64,000 bases of DNA from Maniola hyperantus (GCF_902806685.2 NC_048557.2:10549554-10613553); one strand, 5' to 3'. Shown: positions 10,210 to 20,082, counted from the stretch's first letter. The notes: generated by a model from the letters alone, not told the origin. A program made the numbers and translations.

Positions 10210-10428
10210 TCATAATATGAGGAGATCCATAGGAGAATCTGAGTAATCGACATAGCTAAATGCTGAAGTGGCAATTGGCAGGGCACATAGTTCCAAAAAA
10301 TTGAGAGACGTTAGGGTCCGAAAGGGCTGGACGGCGACCTCGCACCGGAAGGCGCAGTGCTGGTAGACCCCCACTAGGTGGACAGACGACATCAAGTGAG
10401 TCGCAGAGAGCCGCTGGATTCAGGCGGT
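10210..10428 (+). mobile_element. RTE-1 LINE C-terminal fragment
   Basis: Reads GCAGGGCACATAGTTC, CGACCTCGCACCGGAAGGCG, AGGTGGACAGACGACATCAA and CGCTGGATTCAGGCGG, encoding the RWTDDI...RWIQA region near the end of RTE-clade ORFs. Stops interrupt it, and it is truncated at its 3' side. Confidence 0.7.
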
Positions 10429-10433
10429 CTTGC

Positions 10434-10540
10434 GGTTATTGATGCGGCGCTGTGAGGTAGTTTTATTAATACCCTCGTTAGTCTCTACCCTGCACCGCGC
10501 CCGTGTCCCTTTTGTTACGTACCCTACCTACTAGAAAATT
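10434..10540 (+). repeat. Unknown unit X1, copy 3 (short)
   Basis: Starts at GGTTATTGATGCGGCGCTGT and runs to GTTACGTACCCTACCTACT, with only a few changes. It lacks the left half of the unit. Confidence 0.7.
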
Positions 10541-10792
10541 TAAAATATTCAAGTTTTAAAAGATAAACTGACTGACTAACATATCAACGTCCAGTCAAAC
10601 ATCTGCGGGGTCTAGAAACTTGAATAAAAACGTAGATCCCCATTTAGATAGGATTTTCTGAAACTCGATTAGAGCGAGTGAGTTCGGAACGTGTTTTCAC
10701 GGACTCGAATCGGATCTGTTCCGGCTTCTAATTGCAAAACACACAGTCTAAGTAAATAAAGTTATGTACTATATGTACATTTAGCTGTACAT

Positions 10793-11274
10793 AAAGCTGT
10801 GATAGCCTAGTGGTTAGGACGTCCGCCTCCTGATCGGAGTTCGGGGGTTCGATCCCGGGCACGCATCTCTAACTTTTTTTTTTTTAATAGATAGGTATAG
10901 CGAGCAAACGAGCAGGCGGGTCACCTGAAGTTAAGTGATTACCGCCGCGGCGCCACCCATGAACATTTGCAGCACCAGAGGAACCGTCGCTGCGTTGCCG
11001 GCCTTTTAGGAATTTGTTGGTCCGCCCCTTGAATAACCCCATGTTATAATCTAATATAACTTTTCGGAGTTATGTGCGTTTTGAGTAATTAAAACTGGCT
11101 TTAACGGTGAAGGAAAACATCGTGAAGAAACCTGCATGCCTAAGAGATCTCCATAATGTTCTCTAAGATGTGTGAAGTTGGCCAATCCGCGCTAGACCAG
11201 CGTGGTGGACATAGCCGGCTCACTACAGACCCGTACTCTGTAGTGAGCCGGCTAAGGGTTGATCATGATGATGA
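10793..11274 (+). mobile_element. SINE-1, interrupted by a LINE
   Basis: A box from 10801 (GATAGCCTAGTGG) and B box 10846-10855 (GGTTCGATCC); tail GATCATGATGATGA. Split at 10878-11056 by a Jk-1 piece. Near the 3' end, 11213-11229 and 11237-11253 are perfect 17-base inverted copies (AGCCGGCTCACTACAGA), not seen in other SINE-1 copies. Confidence 0.85.
10878..11056 (-). mobile_element. LINE Jk-1, 3' fragment inserted in SINE-1
   Basis: T-run then AATAGATAGGTATAGCGAGC and GTTGGTCCGCCCCTTGAATA, the Jk-1 3' end. Flanked by TAACTTTT at 10870-10877 and 11057-11064, a target duplication; removing one copy and the insert restores the SINE-1 sequence. Confidence 0.85.
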
Positions 11275-11474
11275 CTGTACATTTTGTACATTGAAGCATT
11301 TCTAATTTTCTTCATGTAACATGTTGTACAAGATGAAAGCCTACCGTAACAACGTAATAAGTAAAGGCTATTCTCCCCAGAGTCCTGAAAAGGGGCTAAT
11401 AAGGGCCCAGGCCGAGATTAGTGACCGTAATGTATTTAAATGATAAGTACTGCTACATTACGCTCTAGTCAACA

Positions 11475-11868
11475 TTCTCATACCTTTTATAATAAAATCC
11501 CGCAAACTATTTTGGACTTACCTTTGCACAAGTTTAAAAAATCTATTAAAAATATGCTCCTGAAAAAAGCATATTACACAATTGAAGATTATCTCAATGA
11601 TAAAAGAGCGTGGATTTGACCTGCAGCTCGTTCCAGCAACGCACAAGACTGCAAATACTATTTTATACATGGCATAATCTTGTACCTATATCAAATATTT
11701 GAAAAGAGCAACCGCCGAGTTTCTTGCTGGTTCTTCTCGGCAGGAAAGGCATTCCGAACCAGTGGTAGATGCATCCGACTATTCGTAAGCACTTGTAAAA
11801 GTTTATACGAATAAAAAAGATTTTCATTTCATTTCATTTTCATTTCATTTCATTTCAATTCATAATAT
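11475..11868 (+). mobile_element. LINE-G 3' end with (TTCAT) tail
   Basis: Coding remnant FYNKIPQ, LPLHKFKKS, MLLKKAYYT and NDKRAWI ending at TGA 11617-11619 is the C-terminus of a jockey/CR1-like RT. The 3' UTR carries CTGGTTCTTCTCGGCAGG and ATTCCGAACCAGTGGTAG, then a TTCATTTCA repeat tail (11821-11868). Confidence 0.8.
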
Positions 11869-12169
11869 AATAATATACAAGCATGCAAATGAATAATATT
11901 TAATATCTAGTAATGATAATTTTAATAATTTTAATCCTATTCTTATTGTATCTTTAATATTTACCATTTTATTGTACCTAAAATTGTATTTGCAATACCC
12001 TGACCCTAACAAAGTCTCATGTATTTAGCTTCTAGCTTTAAGCACCCACCATCAATAAATGTAAATGTACATGAAAGCAAATAAATAAATCTGAATCTGA
12101 ATCTGAAGCGATGCCTAACATTGTGAGTACACGCTGTAACACATAATGAACCCTTGGGCTTGGTGGGTA
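11869..12169. other. Unassigned A+T-rich stretch
   Basis: No repeat or gene recognised; ATAAATAAATCTGAATCTGAATCT near 12085 resembles a retroelement tail. Confidence 0.45.
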
Positions 12170-12341
12170 TTGAATACTGACTGACTGACTGACTGACTTA
12201 TCTATCAACGCACAGCTCAATGAAATTGGCATACGCTATTATGACGTAGGCATCCGCTAAGAAAGGATTTTTGAAAATTCAACTCCTAAGGGGGTAAAAT
12301 AGGGGTCTGAAAATTATGTGGTCCATAATATCCTAAGCTAG
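12170..12341 (+). mobile_element. HelA Helitron, 5'-truncated
   Basis: Starts in the GACTGACTGACT run and ends AAGCTAG at 12341, followed by T. The hairpin segment before the end is deleted. Confidence 0.75.
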
Positions 12342-12798
12342 TTTACAAATTGTAGTTAGTGTCGTTTGTGGAATTCCCTCTTTTAGGATTATTTTTTAGG
12401 GTTATAGGTATCTTAGCAAGCGCGCTCCAACCTAGACCTAATCATTTCTCTTTTTTAGGCATGACTATCCTCAAGCACAATCCTATCTTGCAATAAAAAT
12501 TAAAAAACATAACAACTCGGTACCCTTATGATTTCGTCCAGTCCGTCTGTCCGTCTGTCTGTGTGTCACAACCATTAAAAAAACTATAAGAGCTATTAAG
12601 TTGAAAATCACAGTTATCTAGAGAATTTAAAAAAAAATAGATAATTGGTAGGTACCAACTTGGCTATTCCTATTAGTGCGTTATTAAGCTTCGTAGGCAG
12701 TTTTTGGAAAAAAAGTAACTAGGTACTGTTCAAGAAATAATGATCGCCAAATTATGCGTGTTTCGACTTCTTAAACGTATTTGACCAGATTTTTATAA
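12342..12798. other. Unassigned; R420-like microsatellite
   Basis: A CCGTCTGTCCGTCTGTCTGT run at about 12544-12563, next to CGGTACCC, resembles R420 relatives but the rest does not align. Confidence 0.4.
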
Positions 12799-13020
12799 AG
12801 GCTCCCCCACACAGCCGCGTTATTATCGGTCGATAATATCGCATGCGTTATTGCGATATCTGTTTTCAGTACATTGTGTACGCCGCAATGGAAGTAGGAC
12901 GTATTATCGCAGCAGTGTGTAACTACATGACCATCCTAATACAAAATGTACTGAAACAGATATCGCAATAACGCATGCGATATTATCGACCGATAATAAC
13001 GCGGCTGTGTGGGGGAGCCT
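12799..13020. mobile_element. Near-perfect palindromic MITE, TAA target
   Basis: Ends AGGCTCCCCCACACAGCCGC; the inverted arms pair without mismatch for about 66 bases (GATAATATCGCATGCGTTAT inside). TAA flanks both sides (12796-12798, 13021-13023). A three-base TWA target and these ends fit the PIF/Harbinger group. Non-coding. The intact arms point to a young copy. Confidence 0.85.
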
Positions 13021-13368
13021 TAATGTTAAAAGTTATAAGTAAATTATTTTGTACACTAAAAAAATATTTGGTGCTCTAAAATCTTATTAGGCTTAGAAGC
13101 GGTTTAGAGCCAAAAGGTCTTAAGTTCAAATCAATCCTGTTAGACAATTATCGTATTTATTTCCAGCACAATCATTGATGTGTACTGTTCAGTACATTAT
13201 ATACATACATAGGGATGCATTGCGCTTCGATGGAGGGGAAAGGGGAGCATTAGTTATGTTTAACTTAGTTAACCGATCATTTGCAGGCTGTTCCAGTCCA
13301 GTGCAGGACTGAATTCCTCACTTGCATACATTTGCTTTTAACATGGACTTTAAAACAAAATGTTCTGC
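13021..13368. other. Unassigned stretch
   Basis: Nothing recognised beyond the TAA flank. Confidence 0.5.
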
Positions 13369-13668
13369 ATAAAGCTGTGATAGCCCAGTGGTTAGGACGT
13401 CAGCCTCTTTCGGGAGGTCGGAAGTTCGATCCCGGGCACTCACCTCTAACTGTCGAAGTTAAGTACATATGTGCAATTGCATAAATATCACTCGCTTTAA
13501 CGGTGAAGGAAAACATTGTGAGGAAATCTGCTATGAGTTCTCCATAGTGTTCTCGAAGGTGTTTCAAAAGTCAGCCAATCCTCATTTGGCCAAGGCGGTG
13601 GACTACAGCCAAATCCGTTTCATTCTGAGAGGAGACTGCTCTGAAGTTAGTCGGCGATGGGTTGATAC
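13369..13668 (+). mobile_element. SINE-1, nearly full length
   Basis: Head GATAGCCCAGTGGTTAGGAC and AGTTCGATCCCGGGCACTC; body CTTTAACGGTGAAGGAAAAC; near the end TTAGTCGGCGATGGGTTGAT. The GAT tail is missing. Confidence 0.85.
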
Positions 13669-13690
13669 TTCGCTATCTAAATAATAAGTA

Positions 13691-13907
13691 TCCGTACTAA
13701 TATTATAAATGCGAAAGCGTGTCTGTCTGTGTGTTTGCTAGCTTTTCACGGCCCAACAGTTTAACCGATTTTGATGAATTTTGGTTCAGAGTTAGCTCAC
13801 ATCCCGGGGAAGGATATAGACTACTTTCTATCCCGAAAAATTAAAAAGTTCCCATGGTATTTTTAAAAACCTACATCCACACGGACGAAGTCGCAGGCAT
13901 CAGCTAG
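13691..13907 (+). mobile_element. HelB Helitron, complete
   Basis: A-TCCGTACTAATATTATAAAT to CAGGCATCAGCTAG. Contains the hairpin ACGGACGAAGTCGC. It abuts HelC with no base between (CTAG then TC at 13908). Confidence 0.85.
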
Positions 13908-14137
13908 TCAGTACCCTTGTTATAAATGCGAAAGTCTGTTTGCTTGTTTGTTGGTTTGTTGGTTTGTGCTTCCATGACGTCGCAACGGTGCAACGGATTG
14001 ACGTGATTTTTTGCATGGGTATAGATAAAGACCTGGAGAGTGACATAGGCTACTTTTTATCCCGGAAAATCAAAGAGTTCCCACGGGATTTTAAAAAAAC
14101 CTAATTCCACGCGAACGAAGTCGCGGACATCACCTAG
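13908..14137 (+). mobile_element. HelC Helitron, joined to HelB
   Basis: TCAGTACCCTTGTTATAAAT to GGACATCACCTAG. Core GATTGACGTGATTTTTTGCA and TATCCCGGAAAATCAAAGAG. Shares its last ~90 bases with HelB, so the two are related families. Confidence 0.85.
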
Positions 14138-14516
14138 TTTATAATATGGGTACCTACTGATAAAATGAGGCTGAGTTTTGGGAATTATGAAAAATACTTA
14201 ATTCCATCCACTTTTTTGCTCTTGTTTGCTCTTTTTGTGCTGGCCCTAAGGCCTCTGTAAATTTCCTTGTTTGACCAACGTAATTGAAATTGTAACCGAC
14301 CCACAAGGTCAGGGCGTGATCAAATAAGCAATAATTCTGCTGCGTCGCAACTCTTCGGGGAGGCAGGTTTGCGCAATTCGGACGAAATTGTCAACAAACT
14401 GGACGGGCACTTCTGCGAATGCTGATCTATAGCACTTTGTACAATGCACATAAATTGGGTATTTTCCTACTTTGGAATTTGATAAATATTATTACTTTAT
14501 TATAAACTAGCTTATG
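14138..14516. other. Unassigned stretch
   Basis: No repeat or coding signal recognised. Confidence 0.5.
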
Positions 14517-14640
14517 CTCGCGACTTTGTCCGCATGGACTACACAAATTTCAAACCCCTATTTCACCGCCTTTGCGGTTGAATTTTCAAAAATCCTTTCT
14601 TAGCGGATGCCTACGACATAGTAGCTATCTGCATGCAACC
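14517..14640 (-). mobile_element. HelA 3' half fused to an R420-like piece
   Basis: A-CTAGCTTATGCTCGCGACTT to GCTATCTGCATGCAACC, then TATAGGTTTTCTTGACAGAC and a GACAGACAGATAGAC run from R420 (to about 14700). Confidence 0.7.
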
Positions 14641-14775
14641 CTATAGGTTTTCTTGACAGACACGACGGTCAGACAGACAGATAGACAACCAGACACATAG
14701 ACAGGATCCGCAACGCGCCAAAGAGGTCGTAGAAGCTATAAGTTACGACAAATTTAGCGGAAGAGAAAAACGGCG

Positions 14776-14964
14776 AAACATAGCGAATGTTATGTTAATA
14801 TACACCCATAGTTTACTGTCTGTCCTTATAATAACGCGGATAGAATACTGATAACATGCTCGACTTATGGTCCCCAAATATTTACTGCAGAACCTTTTTT
14901 TGTTATTCTTTAGGGGTTTGTTTAGTCACGTCTCATTGGCTTTACTGCAAACAGATTCAAGACA
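14776..14964 (+). repeat. Direct duplication D1, copy 1
   Basis: CATAGCGAATGTTATGTTAA, AATACTGATAACATGCTCGA and TTTAGTCACGTCTCATTGGC recur at 15342 with few changes. The duplicated segment continues into HelC. Confidence 0.85.
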
Positions 14965-15170
14965 TCACTACCCATATTATAAATGCGAAAGTGTGTTTGT
15001 TTGTCGGTTTATCCTTCAATCACGTCGCAACGTAACAACGAACGTGATTTTTTGCATGGGTAATAGTAGACCTGGAGAGTGACATAGGCTACTTTTTATC
15101 CCGGAAAATCCGAGTTCCCACGCGATTTTTAAAAACTTAAATCCACGCGGGTGTCGTGGGCATCAGTTAG
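14965..15170 (+). mobile_element. HelC Helitron
   Basis: TCACTACCCATATTATAAAT to GGCATCAGTTAG, where the terminal CTAG has become TTAG. The hairpin region is altered (CGCGGGTGTCGTGG). Confidence 0.75.
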
Positions 15171-15341
15171 TATAAAATAATATCAGTATGATTAAAAAAA
15201 AAATTAATTTGTGTGGTGGCCATTTTGATATTTGTTGGCAATATGTATACTCTGTGAAAATTTCAACTCTACTAATTTATGGTTCACGAGACACAGACAG
15301 ACGGACGGACTGCGGAGTCTTAGTAATAGGGTCCCGTTTGC
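15171..15341 (+). mobile_element. R420-related fragment
   Basis: ACAGACAGACGGACGGAC and GTCTTAGTAATAGGGTCCCG, a relative of the R420 3' end found widely in Lepidoptera. Confidence 0.45.
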
Positions 15342-15590
15342 ACATAGCGAATATTATGTTAATATACACCCATAGTTTACTGTCTGTCCTTATAATAAGG
15401 CGGATAGAATACTGATAACATGCTCGACTTATGGTCCCCAAATATTTACTGCAGAACCTTTTTTGTTATTCTTTTGAGGTTTGTTTAGTCACGTCTCATT
15501 GGCTTTACTGCAAACAGATTCAAGACATCACTACCCATATTATAAATGCGAAAGTGTGTTTGTTTGTCGGTTTATCCTTCAATCACGAGC
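15342..15590 (+). repeat. Direct duplication D1, copy 2
   Basis: Repeats 14776-15025, including the first ~60 bases of HelC, then stops at TTCAATCACGAGC. It lies 566 bases downstream of copy 1. Confidence 0.85.
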
Positions 15591-15697
15591 ACCGAAGCAT
15601 GTTTTTGGTAGAGTCTGGCTAACGAAAGAGAAGACTGGAAAATCGCGGCAAATAAAAAAAAATTAGTATGGCACCCCCAAAATTAGTATTGCAGACC

Positions 15698-15767
15698 TGG
15701 AATAACCTAATTTGATATTTTAGAATTACTTCTTTTTATTTATGTTTTATCAAATTAGGTTATTCCA
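15698..15767. repeat. 20-base inverted repeat hairpin
   Basis: 15698-15717 (TGGAATAACCTAATTTGATA) and 15748-15767 are perfect inverted arms around a 30-base loop. Weaker pairing extends outward (TTAGTATT/AATACTAA). Confidence 0.75.
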
Positions 15768-16385
15768 GAGCTACTACTCTAATAATAATAATACTAATTT
15801 CAGAGCTGTCATACTGATGTTTTTTAAATTTTCCAGTCTCTTTTTTCGATACCTAGCCAGATTCTACATTGCTTACTCATACAAACAAACATACAGACAG
15901 CTGAATAAGTTATTGGCTCAATATCTGTACAACAATAGCCTGAGCACAATGACCGACATGTAATTCCTTCCACTACAATGGATAATAAATGGCCAGCCGA
16001 CACTAGAAAAAATAAAATAGTCTAAGAGATGACCGCTGAAAATTTAGAGTATTGAAAACTTTCCTTTAATGTCGAAATGGCTGCCAGTTCTTGTTCAAAC
16101 TTTACTCTTTACTAGGGTCATTATTCGATTCATAATTCATTTGTATGGCGAAGTAATTAGAGATTTTATGTGGTTCGTTAAAAGCGTTGTTTAATTATGT
16201 ACCTGTTACTGAGTTTTTAAGTAATGGTGTAATTTATACACAAACATAAATCAAATCTGGGACTTGAACCATTCAGATTTCCGTCCGCCTCCAAACACTT
16301 AAAAAGAGCCTACATTTTAGATGACATGCAATCTATTAGCACGTAAAACCATGATTCAACTAAAAAACGATTTGAACTACATAGT
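15768..16385. other. Unassigned stretch
   Basis: A 73-codon ORF (15742-15963) has no recognisable domain. Nothing else seen. Confidence 0.5.
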
Positions 16386-16531
16386 TTTTTAAAGAATATT
16401 AGCCATGTTAAATGACTAATATTCCCCTTTCCTCTCCAACTAAGGTACTCCTAGCACAAGCTTGACGCTTAGTTGGAGGGGAGCGGGGAATATTGGTCAT
16501 AATTAACATGGCTAATATTCTTTCTAAAAAA
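16386..16531. mobile_element. SINE-2 3' ends in fold-back arrangement
   Basis: 16386-16443 is the SINE-2 3' end on the minus strand (AAAGAATATTAGCCATGTTA); 16446-16531 is the same end on plus (CATGGCTAATATTCTTTC-A(n)). The two halves form a long hairpin. The tRNA-like head is absent. Confidence 0.75.
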
Positions 16532-16690
16532 ACTGCTAGACAGATCTCTTGTAGGGGCTTCGTTCTTGCGCTGCATCGTCGCATGAACCCAGCGGCTCCC
16601 TGCGACTCGTTTGATGTTATCCTGTCCACCTTGGGAGGAGAGAGGATCTTCCAGTGCTGTGCTTTCTGGTGCAAGATAGCCATTCTATAT
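16532..16690 (-). mobile_element. RTE-1 LINE 3' region next to SINE-2
   Basis: CTGCTAGACAGATCTCTTGT, AGCGGCTCCCTGCGACTCGT and a diverged TCCGTCCACC block are the complement of the RTE-1 C-terminus. It meets the SINE-2 A-run at nearly the same point as at 24.95 kb. Confidence 0.65.
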
Positions 16691-17014
16691 AGAATTCGCT
16701 GTACCATGCCATGCGTTACGTCGGACAGCACCGCACCGCAAGCAATGGACTTGGGATCAGAGAGATGAGACGGGGAGGGGTGCTGCGTTGCAACGTCATA
16801 CTTTTTGCCGGAGCGGCAACGCAGTGACCGTTTGACACTCAATACTCAAATTCACAGCGGTGCGGCGCCGTACGTAGGTACGTAGACCCGTACGTAGACT
16901 GTCATATCGACGCTGCGTGGTAAGAAGTCTCTAAGATGCGGTCTATAAGGCAAACAGCTACATAGAAAGGATTTTCAGAAATTGAAGAAAGGAAGTGAAG
17001 GCTGAGCAGGTCAG
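16691..17014. other. Unassigned, locally GC-rich
   Basis: Contains GTACGTAGGTACGTAGACCCG near 16870. No coding or repeat identity established. Confidence 0.45.
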
Positions 17015-17190
17015 CTAAAAACAGGCCCTCGATTGCGGTAGAATGACAGCTACAATGTCACGATCGCAATCACCTCTGATTGGTTGAAGCTTGGTCACTA
17101 TTGGCTACAATGCATTGTTGCAACACGAATTGCACAAATTCAGCCAATCACAACAATCGAGATTGTAATGCAGGTTTTAGGAAATCGACC
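17015..17190. repeat. Dispersed repeat O, copy 1
   Basis: TGACAGCTACAATGTCACGA, CTCTGATTGGTTGAAG, AATGCATTGTTGCAACA and TTCAGCCAATCACAAC match 30700-30915 in inverse orientation. Internal inverted CTGATTGG/CCAATCA motifs suggest a MITE. Confidence 0.65.
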
Positions 17191-17442
17191 TACAGGTCAA
17201 AATAAAGTTCCCCGCGTACCCTTAACATAGATTTTCTAGCCGCCACATCTTACACTACATTAGCTAAAGTATGTCTCATCCAGCCCTTCTGTATAAATGT
17301 GGAATGTTGAAACGACAAAGTATTTCTGCTCTATTTAAAAATCTGGCAACGACAAACAAGTTACTTTTGTAACATTAATCTTTGTTTTATGACCTGTAAA
17401 ATGTCCAGTTATGTGGGATTTTAGCTTTTTTGTAGACTCCTC

Positions 17443-17670
17443 TATAGAATAGAATAGAATAAAATAGAATAATGTTTCGGTATTCGAGGTATCATATACT
17501 TACGTGGTGTAGGCAATATCGTCCTGTACAGCAGTGCAACACCTCGAACAGGCAGGCCACTCTTGACTCACAGCTTGTGTAGAGACGTGCGTCGGGCCCC
17601 TCAGACACAAACCTCTTTGGCATCTGAGGTACCAGACGCCCCAACGCTGGTTTTCAGTGACCGCCTTTTA
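17443..17670 (-). mobile_element. Retroelement 3' UTR-like repeat (family J), copy 2
   Basis: As at 6162-6369 but with a longer AGAATAGAATAGAATAAAAT tail complement at its left edge. Confidence 0.6.
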
Positions 17671-18130
17671 TTCTACCCTATAGCTGGACCCCCTTATTTT
17701 TCCCCGGTTTCTAGTATAGTCAAACCCAGTCTTCTTCTTTGAAGACCCCCTCTATAACTGAACCCCTCATTTTTCCCCGGTTTCTGAAGACCATGATTCC
17801 ATCCCACTACCCATACCCGACGGTACGGTACCACTTTGCCATGATGGCTTTTCTAAAACGAATCACAGTTTAATAAAGACCTAAGATTATTAGTTCATAA
17901 GATTTTGGATTAGTTAATTAAGTATAAAATCAAACTTAAATTGGTTTCTATTCGTTTCACGCAGACAGGTTCTAAAAATAATGTGATCATGAGTTCTAAC
18001 GGAAAATTGAGATTGGTTTTACGTGGAATGGACGGAGAATAAGGGATAGTTCAGACAAGCGTTTTGAACCGCTGCTGATTTTAAGCAATTTGAATAGGGC
18101 TTGTAAAATAGGAAATAGGAATATTTCAAA
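17671..18130. other. Unassigned, with a short direct repeat
   Basis: TATTTTTCCCCGGTTTCT (17680-17713) and CATTTTTCCCCGGTTTCT (17752-17785) are near copies. Nothing else recognised. Confidence 0.5.
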
Positions 18131-18340
18131 CTAGCCGACTTAGGTTTTTTAAAAATCCCGTGGGAACTCTTTGATTTTCTGGGATAAAAAGTATTAAGCC
18201 TATGTCACTCTCCAGGTCTTTATCTATACCCATGCAAAAAATCACGTCAATCCGTTGCACCGTTGCGACGTGATTGAAGGACAAACCAACAAACAAACCA
18301 ACAAACAAACACACTTTCCCATTTATAATAAGGGTCCTGA
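18131..18340 (-). mobile_element. HelC Helitron, hairpin deleted
   Basis: A-CTAGCCGACTTAGG to AGGGTCCTGA-T. The GCGACTTCGTCCGCGTGG hairpin is lost between CTAGCCGACT and TAGG. Confidence 0.8.
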
Positions 18341-18388
18341 TCGGATGCAACATAGATATTAGATACTAATGTGGTGTCAGTGTGGTTA

Positions 18389-18655
18389 TTTAGGGTTCTG
18401 TATCTGTAGGTACCTCAAAACGGAAAAGGAACGCTTATAGAATCACTTTGTTGTCTGTCTGTCTGTCCGTCTGTTCGTCGTGTCTGTCAAGAATACCTAT
18501 AGACTACTTCGCGTTGACCTATCATGTTTTAGGTAGGTAGGTCTTAGAGCACAAGTAAAGGAATAAATCCGAAAACTGTGAATTTGCGGTTACATCACAG
18601 ATGAAAAAATGTGTTCATGAACAAATATCAGTATTTTCTGAGTTAGATAACTTTT
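18389..18655 (-). mobile_element. R420, 3' two-thirds
   Basis: TAGGGTTCTG, TCACTTTGTTGTCTGTCTGT, GTAGGTAGGTCTTAGAGCAC and GTGAATTTGCGGTTACATCA. The head is missing. Confidence 0.7.
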
Positions 18656-18705
18656 TTTGTGTGTGCCGCGTCGCACAGCGAAGCACAAATGCGTTTGGAC
18701 CTTTA

Positions 18706-18856
18706 CGGTGAGACGTATAGAGCGCACTCTGCCATTGCTTAGACTTAAGACATAGTTAAAACGAGACAGAGCTATATCTCTCATATAAATCTGTCTCGTT
18801 TCAACTCAATCTTAAGTCTGAGCAAAGTCAAAGTGCGCTCTATAGATCTCAGCCGT
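18706..18856. mobile_element. Palindromic MITE family N, copy 1
   Basis: Inverted arms with TATAGAGCGCACT and AGACTTAAGA, and AAAACGAGACAGAGCTATAT at the centre. A second member lies at 63548. Confidence 0.7.
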
Positions 18857-18991
18857 AGTGTGAACTACCCTTATCTTTACAGTACACCGTCAGCAAAAGT
18901 GTAAAGCAGGTGCGCTCTGAACAGAAAATTCCTATGTCGATTTATTACTCGAATATTTCAAGATGTTCTTATTAGAATAAGAACACACTCA

Positions 18992-19612
18992 ATATTCAGA
19001 TATTCATGAATATTTGAAATACAATATTGATAGTAATATTTATGTATTATTTTCTTTGTACCTGTCTATCTATTTATAAACCCTTTATATTTTAACCAGT
19101 TTCAAACAATAACTCGAAACAGTTTCAAATATTCAGATATTCATGAATATTTCAAACATAATATTGATACATAGTAATACTTAGGTATTATTTGTTTTGT
19201 ACCTTTTTATCTTTACAAACCCTGTATATTTTAACCAATTTCAAACAATAATTCAAAACAGTTTCAAATATTCAGATACTAGCTGATGCCCGCGACTTCG
19301 TCCGCGTGGAATTAGGTTTTTTAAAATCCCGTGGGAACTCTTTGATTTTCCGGGATAAAAAGTAGCCTATGTCACTCTCCGGGTCTTTATCTATACCCCT
19401 ACAAAAATCACGTCAATCCGTTGCACCGTTGCGACGTGATTGAAGGACAAACCAATAAACCAACAAACAAACACACTTTCGCATTTATAATAAGGGTACT
19501 GATTCATGAATATTTCAAATACAATATCGATAGTAATATTTAGGTATTATTTGCTTTGTACCCGTCTATCTATACAAAATTACAAACCCTTTATATTTTA
19601 AACAGTTTCAAA
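18992..19612 (+). repeat. Tandem repeat, period ~139, three units
   Basis: Units begin ATTCAGATATTCATGAATAT at 18992, 19131 and 19270 and share AACAGTTTCAAA and TTTATATTTTAACCAGTTTC. The third unit is split by HelC after its first 9 bases and resumes at 19503. Confidence 0.8.
19279..19502 (-). mobile_element. HelC Helitron, complete
   Basis: A-CTAGCTGATGCCCGCGACTT, intact hairpin CGCGACTTCGTCCGCG, 5' end AAGGGTACTGA-T. The flanks rejoin as TTCAGATATTCATGAA, proving clean insertion at A^T. Confidence 0.9.
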
Positions 19613-19674
19613 CAATAGAAGCTTTCATTTCTAAGTCCGATTTCTGGGCCAATTTTAGAAGGTAAGTCCAGTTT

Positions 19675-19806
19675 ATTAAAATCCTTTCTTAGCGGATGCC
19701 TACGTCATAATAGCTATCTGCATGCCAAATTTCAGCTCGATTCGTCCAGTATTTTGAGCTGTGCGTTGAAAGATCAGTCAGTCACCTTTTCCTTTTATAT
19801 ATTTAA
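19675..19806 (-). mobile_element. HelA 5' two-thirds
   Basis: ATCCTTTCTTAGCGGATGCC to TTCCTTTTATATATTTAAAA. The 3' end is absent; left flank begins at TTATTAAA. Confidence 0.75.
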
Positions 19807-20082
19807 AACATAGAGGTCAGCCTAATAAGATAAATCTATGTAATAAGGTAAAAACGTAGATGTCCTTAAAATTTACAGTGACACTTATTAAGGTTCATAC
19901 CCCAAAAGGTGGCAATGAAAAATAATGCCGTATCATTCCCAAGGGCCTAAAACAATGTTTAGCATGACACTGCGACCTCCAGTTCTTTCGTCCTACGTCC
20001 AATGACAATGTTAACAGAGTGTAGCAATCATTCAGTTCCAACTTTGGAGACTTCTAACTCTTAGCCTGAATTATATACAACA

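Noticed and set aside
10801..10860. tRNA gene at the SINE-1 head
   Set aside because: Same head occurs many times with the same non-tRNA body and GAT tail.
16408..16842. 144-codon minus-strand ORF as a gene
   Set aside because: It spans the fold-back SINE-2 and an RTE-1 3' region; the protein is a mosaic of repeat translations.
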